DNA from: Brevibacterium sp. 'Marine'
GTDB lineage: Bacteria; Actinomycetota; Actinomycetes; Actinomycetales; Brevibacteriaceae
Direction: 5' to 3'
NCBI RefSeq assembly: GCF_012844365.1
Contig: NZ_CP051626.1
Coordinates: 1,364,001 to 1,428,000, forward strand
Length of the DNA: 64,000 bases
In this document: one piece after another, positions 1-8,014 of the stretch
How positions within the stretch are numbered: the first letter of the stretch is position 1
How the letters are laid out: each line of letters begins with the position of its first letter
The notes under the pieces: generated by a model
What the model was told of the DNA's origin: nothing
What the model saw: only the letters and a program-made list of their open reading frames with translations
The model's database searches: none
Program-made: the position numbers and the translations under genes

Positions 1-21
1 TCGCGGTGGGCCGGGTCCGGA

Positions 22-1341
22 TCAGGCTGAATAGAACACTGTCGGGATGGCGGGCTCGCCGTCCTGCAGGCGCCTGGCCGAACGCGGCAGCTCCGCCAAC
101 GACTCATCATGTCGGGCGCAGGCCTTCTTCACGCCTGCCGCACCGGTGAACGACTCATCGACCTCTCCGTCGACGACGAGATCGACGCTGAGCCGACGAC
201 CGTCACCGAGGTCATCGGGCAGGCTCGGAATGCCGACGGCCTCCTCGACCGCGATCGGACCGTCGATGAGGCGCAGCGCCTCTTTGTGTCCGCCGCGTGA
301 GGGCTTGCCGGAGGAGTGTTTGGCCACCGAGGTCCACTCGCCTGCCTCATCGGCGCGGGCCACGAGCTTGTACACCAGCCCGGCGGCGGGGGCGCCTGAA
401 CCGGTGACCACTCGTGTGCCGACTCCGTAGGAGTCGACGGGGGAGGCGGCCAGTGCAGCGATTGCGTACTCATCGAGATCGCTCGTGACGGTGATCGTCG
501 TGTCGCGGGCACCGAGACGGTCCAAGCTCTCACGAACCTCGCTGGCCTGTTCGATGAGGTCACCGGAATCGATGCGCACGCCGCCGAGGTTCGGCCCGGC
601 CAGTTCGATCGCCGTGGCCAGCGCCTCCTCGACGTCGTAGGTGTCCAGGAGCAGAGTCGTCTCGGTGCCCAGCGACTTCAGCTGGGCGGCGAAGGCCTCT
701 CGCTCGGAATCATGGAGGAGCGTGAACGAGTGAGCCGAGGTGCCGATCGTCCGCAGTCCGTACTGGAGGCCGGCGGCCAGGTTCGACGTCGAGGCGAAAC
801 CGCCGATGACAGCGGCCCGAGCCGCAGCCACGGCCGCATGCTCGTTCGTCCGCCGCCCGCCCATCTCCGCGCAGGGTCGATCGCCGGCCGCCTGAGCCAT
901 GCGGGACGCCGCCGAGGCGACTGCACAGTCATAGTTCATCGCCGACAGGATGAGCGTCTCGAGGATGACACCCTCGGCGAATGTCGATTCGATCGTGAGC
1001 AGCGGTGAGCCGGGGAAATAGATCTCCCCTTCGGCATAGCCGCGGATATTGCCGGAGAACCGATAGTCGGCCAACCAGTCGATGGTGCGCGAATCGACGA
1101 TGTTCTCCCTGCTGAGGAACGAGAGTTCGGCATCGTCGAAGCGGAAGTCGCGGATCATCTCGAGGATCCGGCCGGTACCGGCGACGACACCGTAGCGGCG
1201 ACCTGCGGGAAGACTGCGGCCGAACACCTCGAAGAGGCTCTTGCGGTGGGCGGCACCGGATTCGAGGGCCGCCTGCACCATCGTCAATTCGTACTGATCC
1301 GTGAAGAAAGCCGTCGAATCGGTCCGTGTGAGATCACTCAT
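22..1341 (-). CDS. pncB: Nicotinate phosphoribosyltransferase
   Basis: Converts nicotinate, PRPP and ATP to nicotinate mononucleotide, the entry step of NAD salvage in the cytosol. The 439-residue product opens with FFTDQYELTMVQAAL (13-27). TSAHS (201-205) carries the His that is autophosphorylated in this family, and RIDSGD (256-261) lies in the phosphoribosyl-binding part. Length is normal for the family. It is read away from clpS across a 52-base gap, the same arrangement as Rv1330c/Rv1331 in Mycobacterium. The ATG at 1341 gives a complete N-terminus. Confidence 0.95.
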   Translation of the reverse strand: MSDLTRTDSTAFFTDQYELTMVQAALESGAAHRKSLFEVFGRSLPAGRRYGVVAGTGRILEMIRDFRFDDAELSFLSRENIVDSRTIDWLADYRFSGNIRGYAEGEIYFPGSPLLTIESTFAEGVILETLILSAMNYDCAVASAASRMAQAAGDRPCAEMGGRRTNEHAAVAAARAAVIGGFASTSNLAAGLQYGLRTIGTSAHSFTLLHDSEREAFAAQLKSLGTETTLLLDTYDVEEALATAIELAGPNLGGVRIDSGDLIEQASEVRESLDRLGARDTTITVTSDLDEYAIAALAASPVDSYGVGTRVVTGSGAPAAGLVYKLVARADEAGEWTSVAKHSSGKPSRGGHKEALRLIDGPIAVEEAVGIPSLPDDLGDGRRLSVDLVVDGEVDESFTGAAGVKKACARHDESLAELPRSARRLQDGEPAIPTVFYSA

Positions 1342-1381
1342 AGGCGCGATCTTACGTCACGACAGTGTCAGTGTTCTGCCG

Positions 1382-1387
1382 TATGGT
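1382..1387 (+). promoter_or_regulatory. -10 box of leaderless clpS transcript
   Basis: TATGGT fits the actinobacterial TANNNT -10 consensus and ends exactly 6 bases before the GTG at 1394. No ribosome binding site fits that start, so a leaderless mRNA beginning at the GTG is likely. The same 6-base spacing recurs at several other genes in the window. Confidence 0.5.
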
Positions 1388-1393
1388 GGAAAC

Positions 1394-1699
1394 GTGAGCA
1401 ATCCAACGACACCAGTCCTGGAGCCGGAGGTCGACGTCCGACCCGCCGAGGATCTGGCCAAGCCCTGGAGGACAGTGGTCTTCAACGACCCGGTCAACCT
1501 CATGAGCTATGTCAGTTTCGTGTTCCAGACCTACTTCGGCTACTCCGAGGAGAAGGCCCACTCACTCATGCTCGAAGTCCATGAGAACGGGCGCTCCGTG
1601 GTTGCCAGCGGAGGTCGTGAAGCCATGGAACGAGACACCCAAGCGATGCACGAGTACGGCCTGTGGGCCGCGTGCCAACCCGATTCAGGATCCGACTGA
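1394..1699 (+). CDS. clpS: ATP-dependent Clp protease adaptor ClpS
   Basis: Adaptor that hands N-end-rule substrates to ClpA/ClpC for degradation by ClpP. About 101 residues. A disordered N-terminal stretch is followed by the ClpS core starting at WRTVVFNDPVNLMSYV; this contains the NDP-containing substrate-pocket segment, then the EEKAHSLMLEVHENG helix. I chose the GTG at 1394 because a good -10 box sits 6 bases upstream and ClpS proteins are about 100 residues. A longer open frame from 1301 would add 31 unlikely residues overlapping the pncB start. First gene of a run with the DUF2017 and MBL genes. Confidence 0.93.
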   Translation: MSNPTTPVLEPEVDVRPAEDLAKPWRTVVFNDPVNLMSYVSFVFQTYFGYSEEKAHSLMLEVHENGRSVVASGGREAMERDTQAMHEYGLWAACQPDSGSD

Positions 1700-1702
1700 C
1701 AC

Positions 1703-2281
1703 ATGGCCGCTATCGACGCACGAGGGGACGACGTCGTCCTCACACTGCAGGACAACGAACGCTCGCTCATGCTCACCGTGTTCACCGATCTCGCGGCCCT
1801 GCTGGCCGAAGACGGTGACAGCGATGACGACCGCCCGGACTCGGAGAACTGGGAAGCCCGGCTCGGACTCGTCGACCGGCCGCGCCCGGAGGACCCGGCA
1901 CTGCTGCGACTGCTGCCCGACGTCGATCCCGATGATGACGAACGTTCGGCGGAGTTCCGCCGCCTCACCGAGTTCGACCTCAAACAGGCCAAGGCACACA
2001 ATGTGCGCATCGTGCTGCTGGGACTGAGCAAGGGCAACGACATCTCCCTGACCCGCGACGAGGTGCTCGCCTGGATGAAGGGACTCAACGATCTGCGACT
2101 CGTCCTCGCCGTGCGCCTCGAGATCGATACCGAGGAGGCACAGGAGGAGAAGTACGCCCACCGTGAGGACCTCTCCGAGTCCGAAGACCTCACCCTGACC
2201 CTGTACGACTTCCTGACGTGGATTCAGGACCGATTGACAACGGCCCTGCTCAACCAGATGCAGGGGGATGACGAGATATGA
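1703..2281 (+). CDS. DUF2017 domain protein
   Basis: 192-residue acidic cytosolic protein of the actinobacterial DUF2017 family, which regularly lies directly behind clpS (compare Rv1331-Rv1332). The function is not established; the fixed linkage suggests a role in Clp-dependent proteolysis, which is inference. Only 3 bases separate it from clpS, and its stop overlaps the start of the next gene by four bases (ATGA), so the three genes are probably translationally coupled. No membrane segment or catalytic motif is visible. Confidence 0.88.
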   Translation: MAAIDARGDDVVLTLQDNERSLMLTVFTDLAALLAEDGDSDDDRPDSENWEARLGLVDRPRPEDPALLRLLPDVDPDDDERSAEFRRLTEFDLKQAKAHNVRIVLLGLSKGNDISLTRDEVLAWMKGLNDLRLVLAVRLEIDTEEAQEEKYAHREDLSESEDLTLTLYDFLTWIQDRLTTALLNQMQGDDEI

Positions 2282-3099
2282 GACTCACCGCTATCGGCAC
2301 CGCGGGTTCCTTCCCGGGGCGCGGCGCCCTCGCCAGCTGCTACCTCATCGAGACCGATGAGGACACACCCACTCGCATCATCCTCGACCTCGGGTCCGGT
2401 GCACTCAGCCCTCTGCAGGAGACGATCGACACCGATCGCCTCTCCGGCATCGTGCTCAGCCACCTCCACCCGGATCACTGCATGGATATGACCGGCCTCT
2501 ACGTCAAACACTGCTTCGACCCGAAGTACTTCAACGGCGACATCTCCGACACCGGAACGATCCGCACCCGCACTCCGGTGTTCGCTCCGGCCGGCGCGAA
2601 GGAGCGCCTCTTCCGGGCCTATTACACGGATCCCGGCAAGTCCCCGGTCGCCAATGGGGGAGACGACTCGGACTTCGACCACGCCTTCGAGTTCACCGAT
2701 ATCGACCACGGCAGTCGACATCAGATCGGATCGCTGACGATCGAATCCTTCCTCGTCGACCACCCGGTGGAGGCCTACGCCCTGCGGATCACGGACGCGG
2801 TCGGCAAAGTCATCACGTATTCCGGTGACAGCGATGAGTGCGAGAACCTCGTCGAGGCGGCCAAGGGTGCGGACCTCTTCCTCTGCGAAGCCGCTTTCCA
2901 GGAAGACCGCGACACGGCGCGCGGCATCCATCTCACAGGCAAGCGCGCCGGACGTGTGGCGCAGAATGCCGAGGCATCCGCGCTCGTGCTCACCCACATC
3001 CCGATCTGGACCGACTGCTCCATCGTGCGCGGTGAGGCGGCCGGGGAGTACCGTGGACCCATCGAGCTGGCGAAACCCGGAGCCACCTGGACCGTGTGA
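2278..3099 (+). CDS. MBL-fold hydrolase, Rv1339-like (possible cyclic-nucleotide phosphodiesterase)
   Basis: 273-residue metallo-beta-lactamase-fold enzyme. The metal-binding HxHxDH signature is SHLHPDH (H62, H64, D66, H67), and YSGDSDECENL supplies the later bridging Asp. Length and position (between DUF2017 and rph) match Mycobacterium Rv1339, an atypical class II cAMP phosphodiesterase, so cyclic-nucleotide hydrolysis is the leading hypothesis. RNase Z-like or other MBL activity is not excluded. Cytosolic; no signal peptide. Confidence 0.85.
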   Translation: MRLTAIGTAGSFPGRGALASCYLIETDEDTPTRIILDLGSGALSPLQETIDTDRLSGIVLSHLHPDHCMDMTGLYVKHCFDPKYFNGDISDTGTIRTRTPVFAPAGAKERLFRAYYTDPGKSPVANGGDDSDFDHAFEFTDIDHGSRHQIGSLTIESFLVDHPVEAYALRITDAVGKVITYSGDSDECENLVEAAKGADLFLCEAAFQEDRDTARGIHLTGKRAGRVAQNAEASALVLTHIPIWTDCSIVRGEAAGEYRGPIELAKPGATWTV

Positions 3100-3147
3100 A
3101 TCGGCGACGACCAGCAGCCACCACCATCGAGACGAAAGAGGCAGACA

Positions 3148-3870
3148 GTGCGAGCAGACGGCCGTGCAGCAGACGAACTCCGTGACGTCCGGATCACCCC
3201 GGACTGGATCAACACCGCCGAAGGGTCCGCGCTCGTGGAGTTCGGCAACACCCGCGTCCTCTGCGCGGCCTCGCTGACTGAAGGCGTGCCGCGTTGGCTC
3301 AAGGGCCAAGGGCGCGGCTGGGTCACCGCCGAATACGCCATGCTTCCGCGCGCCACCGACTCCCGCAGCACCCGCGAGTCGGTCAAGGGCAAGCAGGGTG
3401 GACGCACTCACGAGATCTCGCGCCTCATCGGCCGCAGCCTGCGGGCGGTCATCGACATGGACAAGCTCGGGGAGAACACCCTCGTCCTCGACTGCGATGT
3501 CCTCCAAGCCGACGGCGGTACCCGCACCGCCTCGATCACCGGCGCTTACGTCGCGCTGGCGAAGGCCATCGACAAAGGACGCTCGACCGGGCTCATCCCT
3601 GCTGCCCACCAGCCGCTCATCGACTCGGTCGCGGCCGTGAGCGTCGGCATCATCGACGGACAGCCCCTCCTCGACCTGCCGTACGTCGAGGACTCGCGAG
3701 CCGAAACGGATATGAATGTGGTCATGACGGGGTCCGGCAAGTTCATCGAAGTCCAAGGCACGGCCGAGGGAGCACCGTTCGACCGCGACGAACTCGGCAA
3801 ACTGCTCGACCTCGCCGGCCACGGGTGCACCGAACTCACCCGCATGCAGTCCGATGTGCTCGCCGGATGA
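3148..3870 (+). CDS. rph: Ribonuclease PH
   Basis: Phosphorolytic 3'-5' exoribonuclease that trims tRNA 3' ends. 240 residues, the normal length. The N-terminal [16 protein letters not shown] is typical, and [18 protein letters not shown] and [16 protein letters not shown] carry the conserved RNase PH core residues. Starts at a GTG (3148) behind a GAAAGAGG ribosome binding site. Its stop overlaps the start of the next gene (ATGA), and rph-rdgB pairing is the usual actinobacterial arrangement. Confidence 0.96.
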   Translation: MRADGRAADELRDVRITPDWINTAEGSALVEFGNTRVLCAASLTEGVPRWLKGQGRGWVTAEYAMLPRATDSRSTRESVKGKQGGRTHEISRLIGRSLRAVIDMDKLGENTLVLDCDVLQADGGTRTASITGAYVALAKAIDKGRSTGLIPAAHQPLIDSVAAVSVGIIDGQPLLDLPYVEDSRAETDMNVVMTGSGKFIEVQGTAEGAPFDRDELGKLLDLAGHGCTELTRMQSDVLAG

Positions 3871-4472
3871 CGACCTTCGTCCTCGCCACTCACAATGAGG
3901 GCAAGAAGCGAGAGCTGCTGACCATCCTCGGGCCAGTCCTCGGCGCTGACACCCAGGTGCTCACCGCCGCCGAGGCGGGACTTCGCGATGTCGCCGAAAC
4001 CGGCGTCACGTTCACGGAGAACGCGCTCATCAAGGCCCGTGCCGCGGCCGCCGCGACAGGACACACCGCCATCGCCGACGATTCCGGAATCAGCGTCGAC
4101 GTGCTCGGCGGCGCACCGGGGATCTTCTCCGCTCGCTGGGCCGGCCGACACGGCGACGACCGCGCGAACCTCGAACTCCTGCTCGCCCAGCTGGGCGATA
4201 TCGCGGCCGAACACCGCGCAGCGCAGTTCCGCTGCGCGGCTGCCGCTGTGACCGCCGACGGTCGCGAGTTCACCGCCGAGGGAGTCATGCCCGGACGGCT
4301 GGCCACCGCACCCAAGGGTGAGAACGGCTTCGGCTACGACCCGATCTTCGTCCCTGACGGCTCTGAGCTCAGTGCCGCCGAGATGAGTGCTGAGGAGAAG
4401 AACTCACGTTCCCACCGCCGATTCGCCTTCGACGCCCTGGCCGCGATTCTCGCCGAGGAGCCGAATCTCTGA
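3867..4472 (+). CDS. rdgB: RdgB/HAM1 non-canonical purine NTP pyrophosphatase
   Basis: Hydrolyses dITP, XTP and ITP to monophosphates so that deaminated purines do not enter DNA or RNA. 201 residues from the ATG at 3867, which overlaps the rph stop. N-terminal [14 protein letters not shown] is the substrate-binding S/TxNxxKxxE motif. DDSGI is the metal-binding loop, and GFGYDPIF and [10 protein letters not shown] are the C-terminal signatures. An open frame extends further upstream but covers rph and is not used. Confidence 0.95.
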   Translation: MTTFVLATHNEGKKRELLTILGPVLGADTQVLTAAEAGLRDVAETGVTFTENALIKARAAAAATGHTAIADDSGISVDVLGGAPGIFSARWAGRHGDDRANLELLLAQLGDIAAEHRAAQFRCAAAAVTADGREFTAEGVMPGRLATAPKGENGFGYDPIFVPDGSELSAAEMSAEEKNSRSHRRFAFDALAAILAEEPNL

Positions 4473-4533
4473 ATCGCTCGCCCACGACGCCCAGCATCTG
4501 AACGCAACCGCCTCAGCAGCTGAGAACTTCGGA

Positions 4534-4539
4534 TACACT
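4534..4539 (+). promoter_or_regulatory. Possible -10 box for the oligopeptide ABC operon
   Basis: TACACT (TANNNT) lies in the gap after rdgB, about 60 bases before the lipoprotein start at 4599. This would leave a leader of about 50 bases containing the GAGGAG ribosome binding site. No convincing -35 was found. Confidence 0.35.
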
Positions 4540-4598
4540 GACGATGCTTGAGTGTTGGCGAACGACCTTCTTCGTGGTCGGCGAAATCGAGGAGAACA

Positions 4599-6104
4599 AT
4601 GAAGACTCCGCGCATCATGACATGGGTGGCGGCAGCGGCCGCCACGAGTCTGCTGATCACAGGCTGTTCGGCCGGCGCCTCCGACAGCGGAGGCGATGCG
4701 CAGAAGAAGGACTCGATGACGATCGCCTTCACCGCCGAACCGGTCAACCTCGACTTCACCTCCACCTCTGGAGTCGCGATTCCCGAAGCGCTGATGGAGA
4801 ACGTCTACGAATCGCTCGTCCGCCTGGACGGCGAGGGGGAGATCCAGCCCGCCCTGGCCAAGGACTGGTCGCTGTCCGATGATCGCAAGACCTACACCTT
4901 CGAACTCCAGGAAGGTGTGAAGTTCTCCAATGGTGCGGACTTCACCAGCGAAGACGTGAAGTACTCCTATGAACGAGTGCAGAACGACTGGAAGAATGCG
5001 CTGAAGTCGAAGATGGATATCGTCGAGTCCATCGAGACACCGGACGATTCCACCGTCACGATCGAGCTCAAAAGGCCGTCGAACACCTGGCTGTTCAACC
5101 TCACCAGTCTCGTCGGTGCCGTCTTCGACACCGAGGGAACCGACGACCTGGCGAACGAAGCCATCGGCACCGGCCCCTTTGCGATCGAGGAATTCACGCG
5201 CGGACAGTCCATCGACTTCACCGCCCGCGACGACTACTGGGGCGAGAAGCCGTCCCTGAACTCGGTCCAGTTCAAATACTTCAAGGATGCGGTCTCGGCC
5301 TCGAACGCTCTGAAGTCAGGAGAGATCGACCTCGTCTCCAACCTCCAGGCGCCCGAACTGGCCGGAGAGTTCCAGAGCGACGACTATCAGATCGTCTCCG
5401 GCACCACCAACGGCGAAGTCGTGCTGTCGATGAACAACGCCGAAGGCATCTTCGAAGACAAAAAGGCCCGTGAAGCCGTGATGTATGCGATCGACCGCAA
5501 GGCGGTCCTCGACACGGCGTGGGCAGGCTACGGCGAGCTCATCGGCTCGATGGTGCCCCCGACCGACCCGTACTACGAAGACCTCACCGGAGAGTGGAAG
5601 TACGACCCGAAGAAAGCCAAGCAGCTCGTCGACGAGGCCGGGATCAAGGGTGAGGAGTTCGCCTTCACCGTGCCGAACCTGCCGTACGCGAAAGCGATCT
5701 CCGAAATCGTCTCCGCCCAGCTCGATGAGGTCGGGCTGAAGGCGAAGACCGAGACGCAGGAGTTCCCTGCCGTGTGGTTGGACAAGACGTTCACCGAACA
5801 CGATTACGACATGTCCGTGATCAACCACGCAGAACCACGCGACATCCTCACCGTGTTCTCGAAGGACTACTACATCGGCTACGACGATTCGACGATCACG
5901 AAGCTCGCGGAGAAGGCCGACACCGGCACCGAAGAGGAATACATCTCGGGGATGAAGGAGATCGCCAGGACGATCACCGAGGATGCCGCCTCGGACTTCC
6001 TGTTCCTGTTCCCGAACCTCGTCATCGCCAAGTCCGGCGTCGAGGGAATACCCGCCAACCGCGTCTCCGACGCGTTCAAGATCGCCGACCTCAGCTGGGC
6101 CTGA
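4599..6104 (+). CDS. Oligopeptide/dipeptide ABC transporter substrate-binding lipoprotein
   Basis: Family 5 solute-binding protein that captures peptides or similar ligands outside the membrane. 501 residues. The signal peptide ends in the lipobox LITGC, so the mature protein starts at Cys23 and is lipid-anchored. Conserved SBP_bac_5 stretches include YTFELQEGVKFSNG and YAIDRKAVLD. The ATG at 4599 follows GAGGAG and places the lysine-containing signal peptide correctly; the open frame from 4548 only adds residues that would spoil it. First gene of a four-gene importer operon. Confidence 0.93.
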   Translation: MKTPRIMTWVAAAAATSLLITGCSAGASDSGGDAQKKDSMTIAFTAEPVNLDFTSTSGVAIPEALMENVYESLVRLDGEGEIQPALAKDWSLSDDRKTYTFELQEGVKFSNGADFTSEDVKYSYERVQNDWKNALKSKMDIVESIETPDDSTVTIELKRPSNTWLFNLTSLVGAVFDTEGTDDLANEAIGTGPFAIEEFTRGQSIDFTARDDYWGEKPSLNSVQFKYFKDAVSASNALKSGEIDLVSNLQAPELAGEFQSDDYQIVSGTTNGEVVLSMNNAEGIFEDKKAREAVMYAIDRKAVLDTAWAGYGELIGSMVPPTDPYYEDLTGEWKYDPKKAKQLVDEAGIKGEEFAFTVPNLPYAKAISEIVSAQLDEVGLKAKTETQEFPAVWLDKTFTEHDYDMSVINHAEPRDILTVFSKDYYIGYDDSTITKLAEKADTGTEEEYISGMKEIARTITEDAASDFLFLFPNLVIAKSGVEGIPANRVSDAFKIADLSWA

Positions 6105-6116
6105 CCGCACACGTCG

Positions 6117-7064
6117 ATGCTCACCTACGCAATCAACCGTGCAGTCCAGTTCGCACTGTCCCTCCTCGTCGCCTCGGTGGTGGTCTTCGCCCTGATGAGT
6201 CTGCTGCCGGGCAATGCGGCACAGGTGGCGCTCGGGACGAACGCCACCCCGGACGCAGTGGCGGCGCTGGAAGCACAGTACGGGCTCGATCGGCCACCGC
6301 TCATCCGGTACTTCGACTGGACGGGAGGAATGCTCACCGGAGACTTCGGCACCTCCTACGTCACCGGTGCCGAGATCACCCCCGTCATCGTAGGCAGCGT
6401 CCAAGTGACCGCGATCCTCGTCATCGCCGCCATTGTGCTGTCCATCGTCATCGCTGTTCCGTTGGGCACCTTCGCCGCCCTCGAGCAGCGCAACTGGATC
6501 GGTGTGACGATCTCAGGCCTCAGCCAGGTCGGCATCGCAATTCCGAACTTCCTGGCCGCGATCATCCTCGTCATCATCTTCTCGCTGACCCTCGGGTGGT
6601 TCCCGTCCCAAGGCTGGATGGCTCCGATCGAGGGCCTCGGCGGCTTCCTGCTTCGTCTGGTCCTGCCGGTCGTGTCGCTGACGCTCGTGCAGGCGGCGAT
6701 CCTCACCCGCTATGTTCGCTCGGCCGTCCTCGACGTGATGCGGGAGGACTATATCCGCACTGCCCGTGCGAAGGGACTGACCCGGACGAAGGCACTGTTC
6801 GTCCACGGGCTGCGCAATGCGGCGATCCCCGTCATCACCGTCGCCGGAGTCCAGCTGGCTACCCTGCTGGTCGGAGCCGTGATCATCGAACAGATCTTCG
6901 TTCTGCCCGGAATCGGATCCGAGCTCGTCCGCGCCGTGGCCAACCGCGACCTTGTGGCGGTCCAGGGTATCGTCATGGTCCTCGTCCTGCTCGTGCTCAT
7001 CATCAACCTCATCGTCGACATCCTCGTGCCCATCGTCGATCCCCGGATCAGGAACGCCGCATGA
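6117..7064 (+). CDS. ABC transporter permease, DppB/OppB type
   Basis: Integral-membrane half of the peptide importer, 315 residues with about six hydrophobic segments. N-terminal ...VVVFALMSLLPGNAA is typical of DppB-type permeases. The cytoplasmic coupling loop MREDYIRTARAKGLT contains the EAA-type motif that contacts the ATPase. It starts 12 bases after the binding-protein gene, and its stop overlaps the next start (ATGA). Confidence 0.93.
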   Translation: MLTYAINRAVQFALSLLVASVVVFALMSLLPGNAAQVALGTNATPDAVAALEAQYGLDRPPLIRYFDWTGGMLTGDFGTSYVTGAEITPVIVGSVQVTAILVIAAIVLSIVIAVPLGTFAALEQRNWIGVTISGLSQVGIAIPNFLAAIILVIIFSLTLGWFPSQGWMAPIEGLGGFLLRLVLPVVSLTLVQAAILTRYVRSAVLDVMREDYIRTARAKGLTRTKALFVHGLRNAAIPVITVAGVQLATLLVGAVIIEQIFVLPGIGSELVRAVANRDLVAVQGIVMVLVLLVLIINLIVDILVPIVDPRIRNAA

Positions 7065-8014
7065 ACCCGACCCCGAGCGGTGCCCAGAGTCCCCGCGACC
7101 ATGTCGATCCCGTCGATCCCAACGCGACCGCCGCGACCGCCTCGGCGAACGGCGGCTCGGCCCGGTCCCGCAAGGGCGGGCGGCGGATGAACGCATCGAT
7201 GGTCATCGGTGCGGGCCTTGTCGTGCTCATCGTCGCACTCGCCCTCGTCTCCTTCGTGTGGACTCCGTACGATGCGAACGCGATCGACCCCGCCGCCCGG
7301 CTGCAGAACGGCAGCCCCGCCCATCCGCTCGGCACCGACACCTTCGGCCGGGACACGCTGACCTGGGTGATGGTCGGGGCACGGATTACGCTGCTCGTCG
7401 GCGTCGTCGCCGTCGGCATCGCCCTGCTCATCGGCACCCCGATCGGAATCATCTCCGCCCTCTTCGCGAAGCAGCCGTGGGGGATGTGGATCGACGCGGT
7501 GATCATGCGCGCCAACGACATCCTGCTGGCCTTCCCGGCCCTGCTGCTGGCGATCATCTTCGCCGCCGTCTACTCGCCGGGGACGGGCCCGGCGATGGTC
7601 GCCGTCGGCATCGCCGCGATCCCCGGGTTCGCTCGAGTCGCGAGGTCCGGGACGCTGCAGGTCCTGGGCACCGAATACGTGCGGGCCGCACGAGCGTCGA
7701 ACCGTCGGATCCCGGCCATCGCCGTCGTCCATGTGCTGCCGAACATCGCCGGAATGGTCATCGTTCAAGCATCCGTGGCGTTCGCGATCTCGGTCCTCGC
7801 CGAGGCGGGGCTGTCCTTCCTCGGACTCGGCACCCAGGCTCCGACGCCGTCGTGGGGCCGGATGCTGCAGGAGTCCCAGCAGTACCTGTCCACTCACCCC
7901 GAACTCGCGTTGTGGCCGGGCGTGTTCATTGCGCTCGCCGTGCTCGGATTCAACCTCTTGGGCGATGGTCTGCGTGACCGGTTCGATCCGAAGATGGAGG
8001 CTCGAGGTGCCTGA
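7061..8014 (+). CDS. ABC transporter permease, DppC/OppC type
   Basis: Second permease of the importer, 317 residues. A hydrophilic N-terminal tail of about 45 residues is followed by the first membrane helix (ASMVIGAGLVVLIVALALVS) and the DppC hallmark HPLGTDTFGRD. The EAA loop is GTEYVRAARASNRRI, and AEAGLSFLGLGTQ is characteristic of the C-terminal part. The ATG at 7061 overlaps the stop of the preceding permease; the ATPase gene starts just before this gene ends. Confidence 0.93.
   Translation: MNPTPSGAQSPRDHVDPVDPNATAATASANGGSARSRKGGRRMNASMVIGAGLVVLIVALALVSFVWTPYDANAIDPAARLQNGSPAHPLGTDTFGRDTLTWVMVGARITLLVGVVAVGIALLIGTPIGIISALFAKQPWGMWIDAVIMRANDILLAFPALLLAIIFAAVYSPGTGPAMVAVGIAAIPGFARVARSGTLQVLGTEYVRAARASNRRIPAIAVVHVLPNIAGMVIVQASVAFAISVLAEAGLSFLGLGTQAPTPSWGRMLQESQQYLSTHPELALWPGVFIALAVLGFNLLGDGLRDRFDPKMEARGA

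Noticed and set aside
2224..3822. 532-codon open frame on the minus strand across the MBL and rph genes
   Set aside because: It mirrors the plus-strand genes in a high-GC third-position frame, has no recognisable protein motif, and the plus-strand genes are unmistakable.
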